Assembly (NCBI GenBank): GCA_964293475.1
Contig: CAXYYJ010000022.1
Span: 14,103-78,102, forward strand
Direction of reading: 5' to 3'
DNA length: 64,000 nucleotides
Source of the DNA: UBA12170 sp964293475
Lineage (GTDB): Bacteria; Bacteroidota; Bacteroidia; Bacteroidales; UBA12170
Shown here: in pieces, positions 1 through 8,402 of the stretch
How the letters are laid out: every line of letters starts with the position of its first letter
Numbering within the stretch: position 1 is the stretch's first letter
Notes under the pieces: generated by a model
What the model was told of the DNA's origin: nothing
Seen by the model: the letters and a program-made list of their open reading frames with translations, nothing else
Database searches by the model: none
Translations under genes and position numbers: made by a program

Positions 1-631
1 GGAGGAACTCTGCAGCCTGAATTATCTGAGCTGCATGATTGAATGCATAGGTTTCGTTTTGGCAAAATCTACCGCGGAATGTAATGGCAAACATGGGGTC
101 GAAATCTACCGAACCCTGAATTTTTTCAGGATTTCTATTGTATTTTTTTACAAGTTCCTCATAAACAGAAACAACTTTGTGTGAGCCAGGTCCTACCATA
201 AAATTCACTTCCACTATATCCGAAAAGATATTTTCCATGAGTTTCTCGATGTCCGAAACTTTGGCCATATAACTATCGCTAAAGATAAATCCCAGAGAAT
301 TTACGCCTTTCATCAGAATCTCCAGGGCTTTTTTATTGGCTTTTTCAATATCGTCAACATAGATATCCTGTCTTACAAGCCAGTCGTTGTTGGATTTGTT
401 ATTTCCGCGAACAAATGGAAAAACATTGGGTTTGCTTTCCAGATATTTGAGTTTCTCCAAATCATCGGCATTATAAAAAGGCTTCACCACAATGCCTTCA
501 GGGCTTTCCCAAAACAGCTTTTTCTCATAGTCGGCACCTTTTAAATCAGCTTTAATGACATCAATCCATTTCTCGGTAGAAACCGGTGAAAACTCTTCAA
601 ACAGTTTTTTATTTGTTTTATCCTCAATCAT
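1..631 (-). CDS. mutA: Methylmalonyl-CoA mutase small subunit (partial, 3' end outside window)
   Basis: I translated this from the reverse strand. The reading frame is open from an ATG at 631-629 to the window edge, giving about 210 residues with no stop. The N-terminal region reads FEEFSPVSTEKW, then KADLKGADYEKKLFW, then PEGIVVKPFYN, which is the beginning of methylmalonyl-CoA mutase-type subunits. In the known heterodimeric enzyme the small subunit lacks the B12 domain and supports the catalytic large subunit in converting succinyl-CoA to (R)-methylmalonyl-CoA, the entry to propionate formation. The large subunit would be expected just beyond the left edge. Only the first third of the usual roughly 620 residues is visible, so subunit identity (small rather than large) rests on the N-terminal sequence and the likely gene order. 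Confidence 0.85.
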   Translation of the reverse strand, partial: MIEDKTNKKLFEEFSPVSTEKWIDVIKADLKGADYEKKLFWESPEGIVVKPFYNADDLEKLKYLESKPNVFPFVRGNNKSNNDWLVRQDIYVDDIEKANKKALEILMKGVNSLGFIFSDSYMAKVSDIEKLMENIFSDIVEVNFMVGPGSHKVVSVYEELVKKYNRNPEKIQGSVDFDPMFAITFRGRFCQNETYAFNHAAQIIQAAEFL

Positions 632-700
632 ATATATTAGCTTAATCGAAATGAAAAATGCGGAACAATCCAAACATAGCCCATTTCTATTTTCAGTGGG

Positions 701-708
701 CAAATTTA
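701..708 (-). promoter_or_regulatory. Candidate -7 promoter element for mutA
   Basis: The plus strand reads CAAATTTA, so the minus strand carries TAAATTTG. This fits the Bacteroidota -7 consensus TAnnTTTG, about 70 bases upstream of the mutA start. No clear TTTG -33 element is visible. Confidence 0.35.
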
Positions 709-797
709 GGATAATTAAATTTTGGAAGAATCTATTTTGTTATAAGAATAACAATATATAATGAGTCTAATTATTCTGTGAAGCAAAAAATGAGCAT

Positions 798-805
798 TAT
801 TTTTG
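798..805 (+). promoter_or_regulatory. Candidate -7 promoter element for the 852 gene
   Basis: TATTTTTG matches the TAnnTTTG consensus and lies about 46 bases before the ATG at 852. No convincing -33 element is seen. Confidence 0.35.
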
Positions 806-851
806 AGTAAAATCAATGGTTTTGAGAGGGTGAATTCGTATTATTGTTGCC

Positions 852-1247
852 ATGAAACAGGCATTAACGGATAAGGAAATCTTAATTTTTGGGCTTCGTC
901 ATATTTATGGCAGGCTCGTCGGCGATGGTTATGAAGTTCTTTCAGTTCGCGATGAACCCGAAATTGATCCACAAATTGTTGCCCGGAAGGACGAATTGTT
1001 GTATTTTTTTGTGGTTCGCACAGCGGTTTATCCTGGGAAGGGTTCCTGGCCTTCACTTTCCAGAATAAAACAAATTTCCGACCATGCCAAATTGCATCAT
1101 GCGAAACCTGTTTTTGCATTTCTGGGGCTTACCAATGCCGATGCTACCACAGAAGCTGAAAAATCGAAGCTTTATAAAGGGGGTACTTTTCTGATTGATT
1201 TTAGTGGATTTCAGGATTTGGGGAGAAATCCCGAGTCAAATAACTAA
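852..1247 (+). CDS. Small conserved Bacteroidota protein, function unknown
   Basis: A 131-residue soluble protein. It has an N-terminal helical part, then PQIVARKDELLYFFVV, a pattern of a polar core followed by a hydrophobic strand, and an alternating strand/helix region ending in FLIDFSGFQDL. From memory, short Bacteroidales proteins of this type have been labelled 'Na+-translocating NADH-quinone reductase subunit F', but no ferredoxin cysteines or FAD/NADH-binding motif are present, so that name would be wrong here. The IVARK-type core with neighbouring acidic residues could reflect a restriction-endonuclease-like fold, which I cannot test. It lies convergent to pcm with two bases between the stops. 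Confidence 0.75.
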   Translation: MKQALTDKEILIFGLRHIYGRLVGDGYEVLSVRDEPEIDPQIVARKDELLYFFVVRTAVYPGKGSWPSLSRIKQISDHAKLHHAKPVFAFLGLTNADATTEAEKSKLYKGGTFLIDFSGFQDLGRNPESNN

Positions 1248-1249
1248 AA

Positions 1250-1906
1250 CTAATCCATGGCTTTATTGGTCAACAATGGAACAAACCGGAACTTTCCATG
1301 ACTTTGTCGTTCGAATTCGGTTTCAGAAACCCGTTTTATGAGAATCATTTCCTGATAATCGTTCTCTAAATCGACTGGAATTACCAGTCTTCCGCCAATT
1401 TTTAATTGCATTAGCAAATCGTTGGGAACTACTGGAGCGCCAGCAGTTACTATCACTTTATCGAAGGGACCAAAGGTGGGTAAACCCTTATAGCCATCGC
1501 CATAGAAAGTTTTAATGGAGAAATACTTGAGATTTTCGAGAAGTTTTTTTGTTTTGTCGAACAGTTTTTTTTGCCGCTCAATGGTAAAAACTTTAGCTCC
1601 CATTTCGGCCAAAACACAGGCTTGATAGCCCGATCCGGTTCCAACTTCGAGCACTTTTTCGCCTTTGGCTACTTCCAGCAGCTCGGTTTGAAAAGCCACT
1701 GTGTAGGGCTGACTAATGGTCTGCCCGCTTCCAATGGGGAAAGCCTGATCCTGATAAGCGAAATTCAGGAACGAGGAGTCTAAAAAAAGATGGCGTGGAA
1801 TATTGTTAATGGCATTAAGAACTGCCTCATCCTTAATACCTTTAGCCCTAATGGTATCGACTAATTTTTTTCTGAGTCCCTTGTGTCTGTAGTTATCCTC
1901 CAACAT
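1250..1906 (-). CDS. pcm: Protein-L-isoaspartate O-methyltransferase
   Basis: A 218-residue class I SAM-dependent methyltransferase of normal family length. It methylates the alpha-carboxyl of L-isoaspartyl residues in damaged proteins, allowing their repair in the cytoplasm. Visible motifs are GQTISQPY (residues 61-68), the PCMT substrate-site signature, and the SAM-binding loop VLEVGTGSGYQ (85-95), followed by the acidic end of strand 2 (FTIERQ) and the GDGYKG segment. The start at 1906 directly precedes the family-typical YRHKGLRKKLVDT. The upstream region is shared with the divergent Gfo/Idh/MocA gene, with a 68-base gap between start codons. Confidence 0.95.
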   Translation of the reverse strand: MLEDNYRHKGLRKKLVDTIRAKGIKDEAVLNAINNIPRHLFLDSSFLNFAYQDQAFPIGSGQTISQPYTVAFQTELLEVAKGEKVLEVGTGSGYQACVLAEMGAKVFTIERQKKLFDKTKKLLENLKYFSIKTFYGDGYKGLPTFGPFDKVIVTAGAPVVPNDLLMQLKIGGRLVIPVDLENDYQEMILIKRVSETEFERQSHGKFRFVPLLTNKAMD

Positions 1907-1953
1907 TCGTTAATTTTTTGCGAAAATACAGATTTAGTTCAGTGCAAAAAAAT

Positions 1954-1961
1954 TACTTTTG
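1954..1961 (+). promoter_or_regulatory. -7 promoter element of the Gfo/Idh/MocA gene
   Basis: TACTTTTG fits TAnnTTTG exactly. It ends 13 bases before the ATG at 1975, so a transcript starting about 7 bases downstream would have a leader of only 6-8 bases. A weak TTTA at 1933-1936 could serve as the -33 element (17-base spacing). This also argues that translation starts at 1975 and not at the upstream in-frame ATG at 1918. Confidence 0.5.
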
Positions 1962-1974
1962 CACAAAAAAAAGC

Positions 1975-2949
1975 ATGGCTACAATAAATATTGGCCTTTT
2001 AGGCGCAGGACATCTTGGAAAAATTCATTTAAAATGCATTCGTCAGGTTGAACAGTATAACCTGGTAGGATTTTATGATCCAAACGAAGAGCTGAGTCAA
2101 CAAGTTGAAAATGAGTTTAAACTGAAGAGATTTCCGTCCATAGAAAGTCTCATCGATGCCTGTGAAGCCATAGACATTGTAACCCCAACCATCAATCACT
2201 TCGAGTGTGCCGACAGCGCTTTAAAGGCTGGTAAACACGTATTTATCGAGAAACCGGTGGTGAGTACCCCCGAAGAAGCCCAAAGCCTGATAGCCACTGC
2301 CGACGAAGCTAAAGTGAAGGTACAAGTTGGACATGTGGAGCGTTTTAATCCGGCCTTCCTTGCTATTCAAAACCGCCTGGATTCGCCCATGTTTATCGAA
2401 ACCCACCGTTTGGCTCAGTTTAATCCCCGCGGAACCGATGTTCCTGTAGTTTTGGATTTAATGATTCACGATTTGGATATTATTCTGAGTACTGTGAAGG
2501 CTCGTCTGCGGAAAGTGAGTGCCAGTGGAGTAGCTGTGGTGAGCGATACCCCCGATATTGCCAATGCCCGTTTGGAATTCGACAATGGATGTGTAGCCAA
2601 TTTAACTGCCAGCCGCATTTCGCTCAAAAACATGAGAAAAACCAGATTCTTCCAGAAAAACGCATACATCTCGGTCGATTTTCTTACCAAAGAAGCGGAA
2701 ATTATTTCCATGTCTGATGTTGATGAAAATACAGATCCTTTGGCCATGGTTCTGGAATTGGGCGAAGGTAAGGGAAGTAAAGAAATTCATTTCGAAAAAC
2801 CCACCGTAGAACCCATAAACGCCATTGTTGAAGAGCTGAGAAGTTTTGCTATGGCCATTATCAATAATACCGAACCACCTGTTACTCTGTACGATGGATA
2901 TCAGGCACTCAAAGTTGCCCATCAGATTGTGGAAAAAATAAAATTGTAA
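1975..2949 (+). CDS. Gfo/Idh/MocA family NAD(P)-dependent oxidoreductase
   Basis: 324 residues from the ATG at 1975. The frame is open back to 1918, but the extra 19 residues are basic, unlike the family, and overlap the promoter. The N-terminal Rossmann fold is clear: INIGLLGAGHLGKIH, then DPNEE at the end of strand 2, VTPTINHFECA, and the family lysine motif FIEKPVV. The C-terminal alpha/beta domain contains VLDLMIHDLDII, the usual substrate-site histidine region. Members oxidise or reduce sugars and cyclitols using bound NAD(P); the substrate cannot be read from sequence. Envelope-glycan genes follow, so a role in nucleotide-sugar or cell-surface sugar metabolism is a reasonable inference. 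Confidence 0.85.
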   Translation: MATINIGLLGAGHLGKIHLKCIRQVEQYNLVGFYDPNEELSQQVENEFKLKRFPSIESLIDACEAIDIVTPTINHFECADSALKAGKHVFIEKPVVSTPEEAQSLIATADEAKVKVQVGHVERFNPAFLAIQNRLDSPMFIETHRLAQFNPRGTDVPVVLDLMIHDLDIILSTVKARLRKVSASGVAVVSDTPDIANARLEFDNGCVANLTASRISLKNMRKTRFFQKNAYISVDFLTKEAEIISMSDVDENTDPLAMVLELGEGKGSKEIHFEKPTVEPINAIVEELRSFAMAIINNTEPPVTLYDGYQALKVAHQIVEKIKL

Positions 2950-3006
2950 TACTAAAACAACTCTTGTTGCGTTAAGCTTAAGAGTTAAATGTCCTAATCT
3001 AGTTTC

Positions 3007-3900
3007 ATGAGAAAAATTTACAAGGTTGCATTATTCTTTTTTTCTTTACTAATTCTTGGTTCTTGTGCCAAAAAAATGGACGAAGCCTATATTCCATCTT
3101 ATATAAAGGTTGACAATATTGTAATTAATACACAAGGTTCACAAGGCTCATCATCAAGTAATATTACCGATGCCTGGGTTTATTTAGATGGTTCTGACCG
3201 TGGAGCCTATCCACTTCCAGCTAATATTCCCCTTTTGGCCGATGGAAAACATACCATAAAAATCACCCCCGGAATTAAACTAAATGGAGTTGCCGGAACC
3301 AGAGTACCCTATCCTATGGTTGAACCTGTTGAAGTAGAAGTGAATCTGATTAAGGACAGCATTGTTCCGCTAAACATCAGGTCGAAATATTATAGCACCA
3401 GCAAATTTGCACTTATTGAGGGTTATGAAGATTTAAATACCCGATTTGAAACCACAACAAACAATCTGGCCACCTGGCGCCTTTCTTCGGCTTCGACCGA
3501 TCCTGAATCCTATGTTTTTGAAGGAGTACACAGTGGAATGGGAGTTTTGGATAAAGACCATGATTATCTGCAAATTATAACCAAAGAAGATTTTGACTAT
3601 TTGCCAAAAAATGGTGTTCCGGTATTTATCGAACTCGACTTTAACACCAACACAACCGTAGTATTGTCGGTATTATCCTACAGTAATTCAGGGGTTGGGG
3701 AATCATCCGATTTAATCTATTTAAATCCAACTGAAGGGGAGTGGAAGAAAATATACATCAACCTCACCACTTTTATCAGTTACGATGTGAATGGCGAGCT
3801 TTACAAGTTTCTTTTTAGCGCTTCACACAATAGCAGTCTTGAAGAATCTCATATTCTGCTCGATAATTTTAAGCTTATTTACCGGGAAATAGAAGAATAG
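3007..3900 (+). CDS. Predicted outer-membrane lipoprotein, unknown function
   Basis: 297 residues starting with a lipoprotein signal: MRKIYKVALFFF, then the lipobox LGSC with the acylated cysteine at residue 20, followed by AKKMDEAYIP. The mature part is rich in beta strands and aromatic residues, with a PEGA-like segment near DAWVYLDGSDRGAYPLP (ligand-display or carbohydrate-type surface domain) and a C-terminal jelly-roll-like half ending HILLDNFKLIYRE. It ends six bases before the sugar transferase gene, so the two are almost certainly co-transcribed and this protein probably acts at the cell envelope. I do not recognise a specific family. Confidence 0.75.
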   Translation: MRKIYKVALFFFSLLILGSCAKKMDEAYIPSYIKVDNIVINTQGSQGSSSSNITDAWVYLDGSDRGAYPLPANIPLLADGKHTIKITPGIKLNGVAGTRVPYPMVEPVEVEVNLIKDSIVPLNIRSKYYSTSKFALIEGYEDLNTRFETTTNNLATWRLSSASTDPESYVFEGVHSGMGVLDKDHDYLQIITKEDFDYLPKNGVPVFIELDFNTNTTVVLSVLSYSNSGVGESSDLIYLNPTEGEWKKIYINLTTFISYDVNGELYKFLFSASHNSSLEESHILLDNFKLIYREIEE

Positions 3901-3906
3901 CGACGC

Positions 3907-5325
3907 ATGAATAAGTTCCTCCAGAAATTAAAGTATATCCTATGGGATTTGTTTGCAGCAAGTATTGCCTGGAGCTTGTTCTTCATTTACCGAAAGCTGC
4001 TCATCGAACCCAATATATTCGAGCATTTAAATATTGTTTATGAGGATATCAATTTTTGGGTAGGATTGTTTATCATTCCCATTTTCTGGAATATTCTCTA
4101 TGTTTCAGTGGGAACTTATCGAAAAGTTTATCGCAAATCGCGCTTGAAGGAGTTAAGCCAGACCATTACCATATCTGTTTTTGGAGTAGCCATCATTTTC
4201 TTTACACTCATTCTCGACGATCAAATAGTATCATACAAAAATTATTACGACCTTATTTTTGTTCTTTTTACTGCGCATTTTGGAATTACCTATGCCGGAA
4301 GGCTATTGATTACTTCCCGAACCATTAAACGTATTCACCGGGGAAAAATCGGCTTTAACACACTTCTAGTTGGAAGCAATGGCAACGCCGTAAAATTGTA
4401 CAACGATCTTATTAATGAGGAGTATTCCTCAGGCAATTTTTTTATTGGATTTGTAAACGCCAAGGATTACAATAAGTTTAAAATGAGCTCCATTTTACCA
4501 CATCTTGGCTCCGTGAACGATATTTCTCAAATTCTTACCAACTATAAGGTCGAGGAAGTTATCATCGCCATAGAACGAAGCGAAAGCGACAATATCACCT
4601 CCATTATTACAGAGCTCGAAATGCATGATGTGGTTATTAAAATTATTCCGCTATTTCAGGATTATATTTTTGGTAATGTCAAAACCAATGGCATTTTTCA
4701 AACCCCTTTGGTAGAAATTTCTCCCGATGTTATGCCAGCCTGGCAGAGCACTCTGAAGAGGTTATTTGATATTGTGGGAAGCATTATTGCCATGATAATA
4801 TTGCTACCAGCCTATATTTTTACAGCTTTAGGAGTTAAACTTGGAAGTAAGGGGCCCATAATATATTCTCAGGAACGAATTGGGCGACATGGAAAAAAAT
4901 TCATGATGCACAAGTTCCGATCCATGTATTCCGATGCCGAGAAAATTGGAGCTCCCCAGCTATCCAGCAAAAGTGATCCACGGATAACTCCATTTGGAAA
5001 GTTCATGCGCAAGGTTCGTCTCGATGAAATTCCACAGTTTTATTCGGTCGTTAAAGGCGAGATGTCTATTGTTGGTCCGCGACCGGAGCGGCAGTATTTT
5101 ATCGATAAAATTTCGGAGCGTGCACCACATTACCGGTTATTACACAAAATAAAACCAGGAATAACAAGCTGGGGACAAGTGAAATATGGTTACGCCGAAA
5201 ATGTTGACGAGATGATTGAACGTCTCAAATATGATATTCTCTACTTAGAGAATATGAGCCTTGCCATGGACATGAAAATTCTCATCTGGACTGTTTTAAT
5301 CGTAGTTCAGGGAAGGGGCAAATAG
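3907..5325 (+). CDS. Polyprenyl-phosphate sugar-1-phosphate transferase (WbaP/WcaJ type)
   Basis: 472 residues. The N-terminal half has several membrane segments (about residues 10-30, 48-68, 88-106, 115-135), then a Rossmann-like nucleotide-binding CoA-binding_3 region with LLVGSNGNA. A further membrane helix leads to the catalytic bacterial sugar transferase domain: KRLFDIVGSIIAM, YSQERIGRHGKKF, MHKFRSM, RLDEIPQF and the signature IVGPRPER, then KPGITSWGQV. Enzymes of this family move a sugar-1-phosphate from a nucleotide sugar onto undecaprenyl phosphate, starting synthesis of O-antigen, capsule or exopolysaccharide. Length and architecture are complete. The sugar specificity cannot be deduced. 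The stop lies seven bases from the end of the convergent Sua5 gene. Confidence 0.93.
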   Translation: MNKFLQKLKYILWDLFAASIAWSLFFIYRKLLIEPNIFEHLNIVYEDINFWVGLFIIPIFWNILYVSVGTYRKVYRKSRLKELSQTITISVFGVAIIFFTLILDDQIVSYKNYYDLIFVLFTAHFGITYAGRLLITSRTIKRIHRGKIGFNTLLVGSNGNAVKLYNDLINEEYSSGNFFIGFVNAKDYNKFKMSSILPHLGSVNDISQILTNYKVEEVIIAIERSESDNITSIITELEMHDVVIKIIPLFQDYIFGNVKTNGIFQTPLVEISPDVMPAWQSTLKRLFDIVGSIIAMIILLPAYIFTALGVKLGSKGPIIYSQERIGRHGKKFMMHKFRSMYSDAEKIGAPQLSSKSDPRITPFGKFMRKVRLDEIPQFYSVVKGEMSIVGPRPERQYFIDKISERAPHYRLLHKIKPGITSWGQVKYGYAENVDEMIERLKYDILYLENMSLAMDMKILIWTVLIVVQGRGK

Positions 5326-5331
5326 AAAATT

Positions 5332-5895
5332 TTAAGGCCTGATAACCGAATAATTTCCCGATAAATCAATTTTGATAACACTACTCGGTTGAGCGGGTGT
5401 AATGATGTTTTGATCTATATTCACCACAAAATCAACATTAGATTTAATATAGTCCGATATATCGCGAAAAGCTGTAGGCGTGTAACTTCCCGAAATATTG
5501 GCTGAAGTGGAAACCAATGGTTTACCGAGCTTTTGTATCAACAATTCGCAAAATTTATGTTTCACAATTCTGATTGCGATGGATCCGTCGTCGGCTATTA
5601 AATTCTTAGCCAGCTTTTTAGCTCCGGGAAAAACTATGGTTAATGGTTTATTATAGCTGGCAATTAAATCCGTAACATACTTTGGGTATTCCTTTACATA
5701 ATCTTTTATTTTATCGGCATCATCCAAAAGTATTATCATGCTTTTGCTTTCGCTCCGGCTTTTTAGTGCAAATACTTTTGATACTGCTTTAGCATTGGTG
5801 GCATCACAACCAATCCCCCAAACAGTGTCAGTAGGATAGAGAATCGTTCCGCCTTTTTTTAATATCTGTAGTGATTTTTCGATTTCGTTAAGCAT
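5332..5895 (-). CDS. tsaC: L-threonylcarbamoyladenylate synthase (Sua5/YciO/YrdC family)
   Basis: 187 residues, the short YrdC/TsaC form without the C-terminal Sua5 domain. It makes threonylcarbamoyl-AMP from threonine, bicarbonate and ATP for the universal t6A37 tRNA modification. Motifs seen: GGTILYPTDTVWGIGCDA near the N terminus, then KSRSESKSM (the KRxxxxP-like loop), and SAN in LVSTSANISG near residue 140. It overlaps the end of the upstream GT9 gene by eight bases, which indicates translational coupling, although the two functions are unrelated. Confidence 0.92.
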   Translation of the reverse strand: MLNEIEKSLQILKKGGTILYPTDTVWGIGCDATNAKAVSKVFALKSRSESKSMIILLDDADKIKDYVKEYPKYVTDLIASYNKPLTIVFPGAKKLAKNLIADDGSIAIRIVKHKFCELLIQKLGKPLVSTSANISGSYTPTAFRDISDYIKSNVDFVVNIDQNIITPAQPSSVIKIDLSGNYSVIRP

Positions 5896-6880
5896 AGGAA
5901 AGTTTTTCTAATAGTTGTTGATTGTCAATTAAATAAGCGCATTTAAAATGGCCTTCGGGGCAGGCTTTGTGTCCATGTAATCCACAGGGCCTGCATTTGA
6001 GTGTTTCGGGACTTTCGATAATAAACGATTGTGATGAAAGTGGTCCAAAACCAAAATCTGTGGTTGTGCTACAGTATATAGTAGCTGTTTTGGCATCAAA
6101 ACACGATGCAATGTGCTGAGCTGCACTGTCGTTTACATAATTCATCTGGGCTTCGCGCATCAATACTCCACTTTCTATAAGACTCAGTTTACCGGCAAAA
6201 TTTATGCAGCTCTTATTCCCGCTGGCTTCTATAATTTCATTGCAGAGTATCTGGTCATTTTGCCCCCCCAAAAAATATACGGCCAGATTTTCAGGGAGCA
6301 ATTTTAGAAAATCGATCCATTTTTCTTTTGGATATTGCTTTGTGAACCACAATGAAGCAGGTGTGATGGTAATATAGGCAACAGTTTTATAGCCCGACAG
6401 CCTGGCTTCTTCTTTTTTGGTGGAATACATTTTTGGCCTGGCAGGAGTGGAGTCAGTAAAATGAGCTATGAGTTGTTGGTTTCGTTGAGTTTCATGCCAA
6501 TGGGCTTTGTACTCGTGTTTAAAGCTTTTGGAGAAAAGCAGCGAAAGCGGATTTTTCTTAAAACCCAGGGTCTTCTTTGCTCCGGAAAGAATAGTAACAA
6601 AACCACTGCTGAAAAAACGTTGCAGGTTAATGGTGAAATCGTATTTCTGTTGCCTGATTAGCAAAATTATTTGGAGAAGGTTTCGATATTTCCTGTGTTT
6701 TTTGTCCCAAATAAATACTTCATTCACATTTTTATTTCCGTGAAAAATACTTTCGTTACCTTTTTTAACAAGGTAATCAATCTGACATTCAGAATCATAC
6801 TCGCGCAATTTCTCTCCAATGGCGGTGGATAAAATTACGTCTCCTATACTGGCAGTTTGAATTATTAGGTATTTTTTCAA
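5888..6880 (-). CDS. Glycosyltransferase family 9 (heptosyltransferase-like)
   Basis: 330 residues with the ADP-heptose:LPS heptosyltransferase fold. It starts with LIIQTASIGDVILSTAIGEKL, the GT9 N-terminal signature, followed by YDFTINLQRF and the central ITPASLWFTKQYPKEKW donor-site region, then YFLGGQNDQ and NYVNDSAAQHIASC (the usual TxDSGxxH region, here with N-D-S-A). The C-terminal cysteines in KCRPCGLHGHKACPEG are typical of a Bacteroidota subgroup. It probably adds a core sugar to lipopolysaccharide at the inner face of the membrane. A run of seven G (minus strand) lies inside the YFLGG codons and eight G lie upstream; see findings. Confidence 0.88.
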   Translation of the reverse strand: MKKYLIIQTASIGDVILSTAIGEKLREYDSECQIDYLVKKGNESIFHGNKNVNEVFIWDKKHRKYRNLLQIILLIRQQKYDFTINLQRFFSSGFVTILSGAKKTLGFKKNPLSLLFSKSFKHEYKAHWHETQRNQQLIAHFTDSTPARPKMYSTKKEEARLSGYKTVAYITITPASLWFTKQYPKEKWIDFLKLLPENLAVYFLGGQNDQILCNEIIEASGNKSCINFAGKLSLIESGVLMREAQMNYVNDSAAQHIASCFDAKTATIYCSTTTDFGFGPLSSQSFIIESPETLKCRPCGLHGHKACPEGHFKCAYLIDNQQLLEKLSYA

Positions 6881-6903
6881 TTGAAATCCGGATAAAAATC
6901 GTG

Positions 6904-6911
6904 CAAATATA
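6904..6911 (-). promoter_or_regulatory. Candidate -7 promoter element for the GT9-tsaC pair
   Basis: The minus strand reads TATATTTG, a full match to TAnnTTTG, 24 bases upstream of the GT9 start. A run of eight G (minus strand; 6957-6964) lies about 45 bases further upstream. Confidence 0.5.
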
Positions 6912-7018
6912 GCGCTTTAACGGTTTTGGAGAATAGTTTAATGGGATATTTTTTATCCCCCCCCAACTATTTCATTCCATCTAAAATTTTTATACCAGTT
7001 TGATTTTCAAATTAAAAC

Positions 7019-7837
7019 CTACACCGGAACATTAAATTCGCGAAGGGCATCGTTGAGCGATGTTTTTAAATTGGTGGAGGGTTTTCTTTGGCCAATGATG
7101 AGTGCACAAGGTACCTGAAAATCGCCGGAAGGAAAGGTTTTGGTATAGCTACCGGGTATTACAACCGATCTCGGAGGAACCACCCCGCGATATTCAACAG
7201 GTTGTGCACCAGTGACATCAATGATTTTGGTAGAATTGGTAATGACCACATTGGCACCCAAAACAGCTTCTTGTTCAATTTTAGCTCCTTCTACAATAAT
7301 GCAACGTGAGCCAATGAAACAACCGTCTTCGATAATCACTGGTGCGGCCTGAACAGGCTCCAGAACGCCGCCAATCCCAACGCCACCGCTTAAATGCACA
7401 TTTTTCCCAATTTGAGCACAACTTCCAACAGTTGCCCATGTATCAACCATGGTTCCACTGTCCACATAAGCTCCTATATTCACATAACTGGGCATTAATA
7501 TTACTCCAGGCGCCAAATAGCTTCCAAACCGGGCCACGGCATGAGGAACAACACGAACTCCTTTTTCTTTAAAGTCGTGTTTCAAGGCTATTTTGTCGTA
7601 AAATTCAAAAGGGCCAACCAAAGTAGTTTCCATTTGCTGAATGGGGAAATACAAAATCACCGCTTTTTTAATCCACTCGTTCACAATCCAACCTTGTGGC
7701 CCGGGCTCGGCCACTCTTATTTCGCCTTTTTCCAATAAGTCAACAACCTGTCTAATAGCTTGTTGTGTGGTTTCTTGCGATAATAAATCCCGATTGTCCC
7801 AGGCCAAATTTATATTTTGCTTAAGTTCTTGAATCAT
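7019..7837 (-). CDS. dapD: Tetrahydrodipicolinate N-succinyltransferase
   Basis: 272 residues, the standard DapD length. It transfers succinyl from succinyl-CoA to tetrahydrodipicolinate in the succinylase branch to meso-diaminopimelate and lysine. The N-terminal helical domain is followed by RVVPHAVARFGSYLAPG and a left-handed beta-helix of hexapeptide repeats (GVILMPSYVNIGAYVDSG, VGSCAQIGKNVHLSGGVGI), ending in RGVVPPRSVVIPG. The match to the family is end to end. dapA of the same pathway lies at 47.1 kb but is not linked. I see no full TAnnTTTG element immediately upstream. Confidence 0.96.
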   Translation of the reverse strand: MIQELKQNINLAWDNRDLLSQETTQQAIRQVVDLLEKGEIRVAEPGPQGWIVNEWIKKAVILYFPIQQMETTLVGPFEFYDKIALKHDFKEKGVRVVPHAVARFGSYLAPGVILMPSYVNIGAYVDSGTMVDTWATVGSCAQIGKNVHLSGGVGIGGVLEPVQAAPVIIEDGCFIGSRCIIVEGAKIEQEAVLGANVVITNSTKIIDVTGAQPVEYRGVVPPRSVVIPGSYTKTFPSGDFQVPCALIIGQRKPSTNLKTSLNDALREFNVPV

Positions 7838-7965
7838 ATGGTCGATTTTTTATGCAATGATAGGAAATATCTAAAAAAAAGAGCTTAAATGGCTTTATTA
7901 AAACTTCAGGCTCCCCTTACATAGAAGGCGAAAAATTATCATGATGCTATTATATTTTTAATTAT

Positions 7966-7973
7966 TACTTTTG
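7966..7973 (+). promoter_or_regulatory. -7 promoter element of yqgF-def
   Basis: TACTTTTG matches TAnnTTTG and ends ten bases before the ATG at 7984. The expected transcription start (about 7 bases downstream) would leave a leader of only about 3-5 bases. No TTTG is seen at the usual -33 distance. Confidence 0.5.
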
Positions 7974-7983
7974 CATCACAATA

Positions 7984-8400
7984 ATGGGACGAATTCTTGC
8001 AATAGACTATGGAAGCAAAAAGTCAGGCATAGCCGTGACTGACGAGCTGCGTATTATTGCTAACCCGTTGACAACCATTGAGTCATCTAAGTTAATAGAT
8101 TTTCTTAAAAAGTATTTTGCAGACGAAAAAGTAGACATAGTGGTGGTTGGCGAGCCTAAAACCATGGACAATCAACCCAGCGATGCCAGCAGATTTATAA
8201 ATCCTTTTATGGGGAGATTAAAACAAAGTTTTCCCAATTTGGTTATCGACAGGATGGACGAGCGTTTTACGAGTCGTATGGCGTTTCAAACCATGATTGA
8301 CAGCGGATTGGGGAAAAAAGCCCGACAGAACAAAGAATTGGTGGATAGCATAAGTGCAACCATTATTCTTCAATCGTATTTAGAATTTAAAAAGTTTTAA
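7984..8400 (+). CDS. yqgF: YqgF/RuvX family putative Holliday junction resolvase
   Basis: 138 residues, the normal length for YqgF. The RNase H-like fold is visible through LAIDYGSKKSGIAVTD (first catalytic Asp), VVVGEPKTMDNQPSDAS, DERFTSRMA (second acidic strand) and a final helix KELVDSISATIILQSYL with the third acidic residue. Family members act in 16S rRNA 5'-end processing and have been linked to Holliday junction resolution. Two bases separate its stop from the def start codon, so the two form an operon. Confidence 0.93.
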   Translation: MGRILAIDYGSKKSGIAVTDELRIIANPLTTIESSKLIDFLKKYFADEKVDIVVVGEPKTMDNQPSDASRFINPFMGRLKQSFPNLVIDRMDERFTSRMAFQTMIDSGLGKKARQNKELVDSISATIILQSYLEFKKF

Positions 8401-8402
8401 AA

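Noticed and set aside
841..1119. Minus-strand 92-codon frame within the 852-1247 gene
   Set aside because: Overlaps fully a better supported gene; no family resemblance.
1918..1974. Upstream in-frame extension of the Gfo/Idh/MocA gene
   Set aside because: It overlaps the -7 element and adds a basic, non-family leader before the Rossmann motif.
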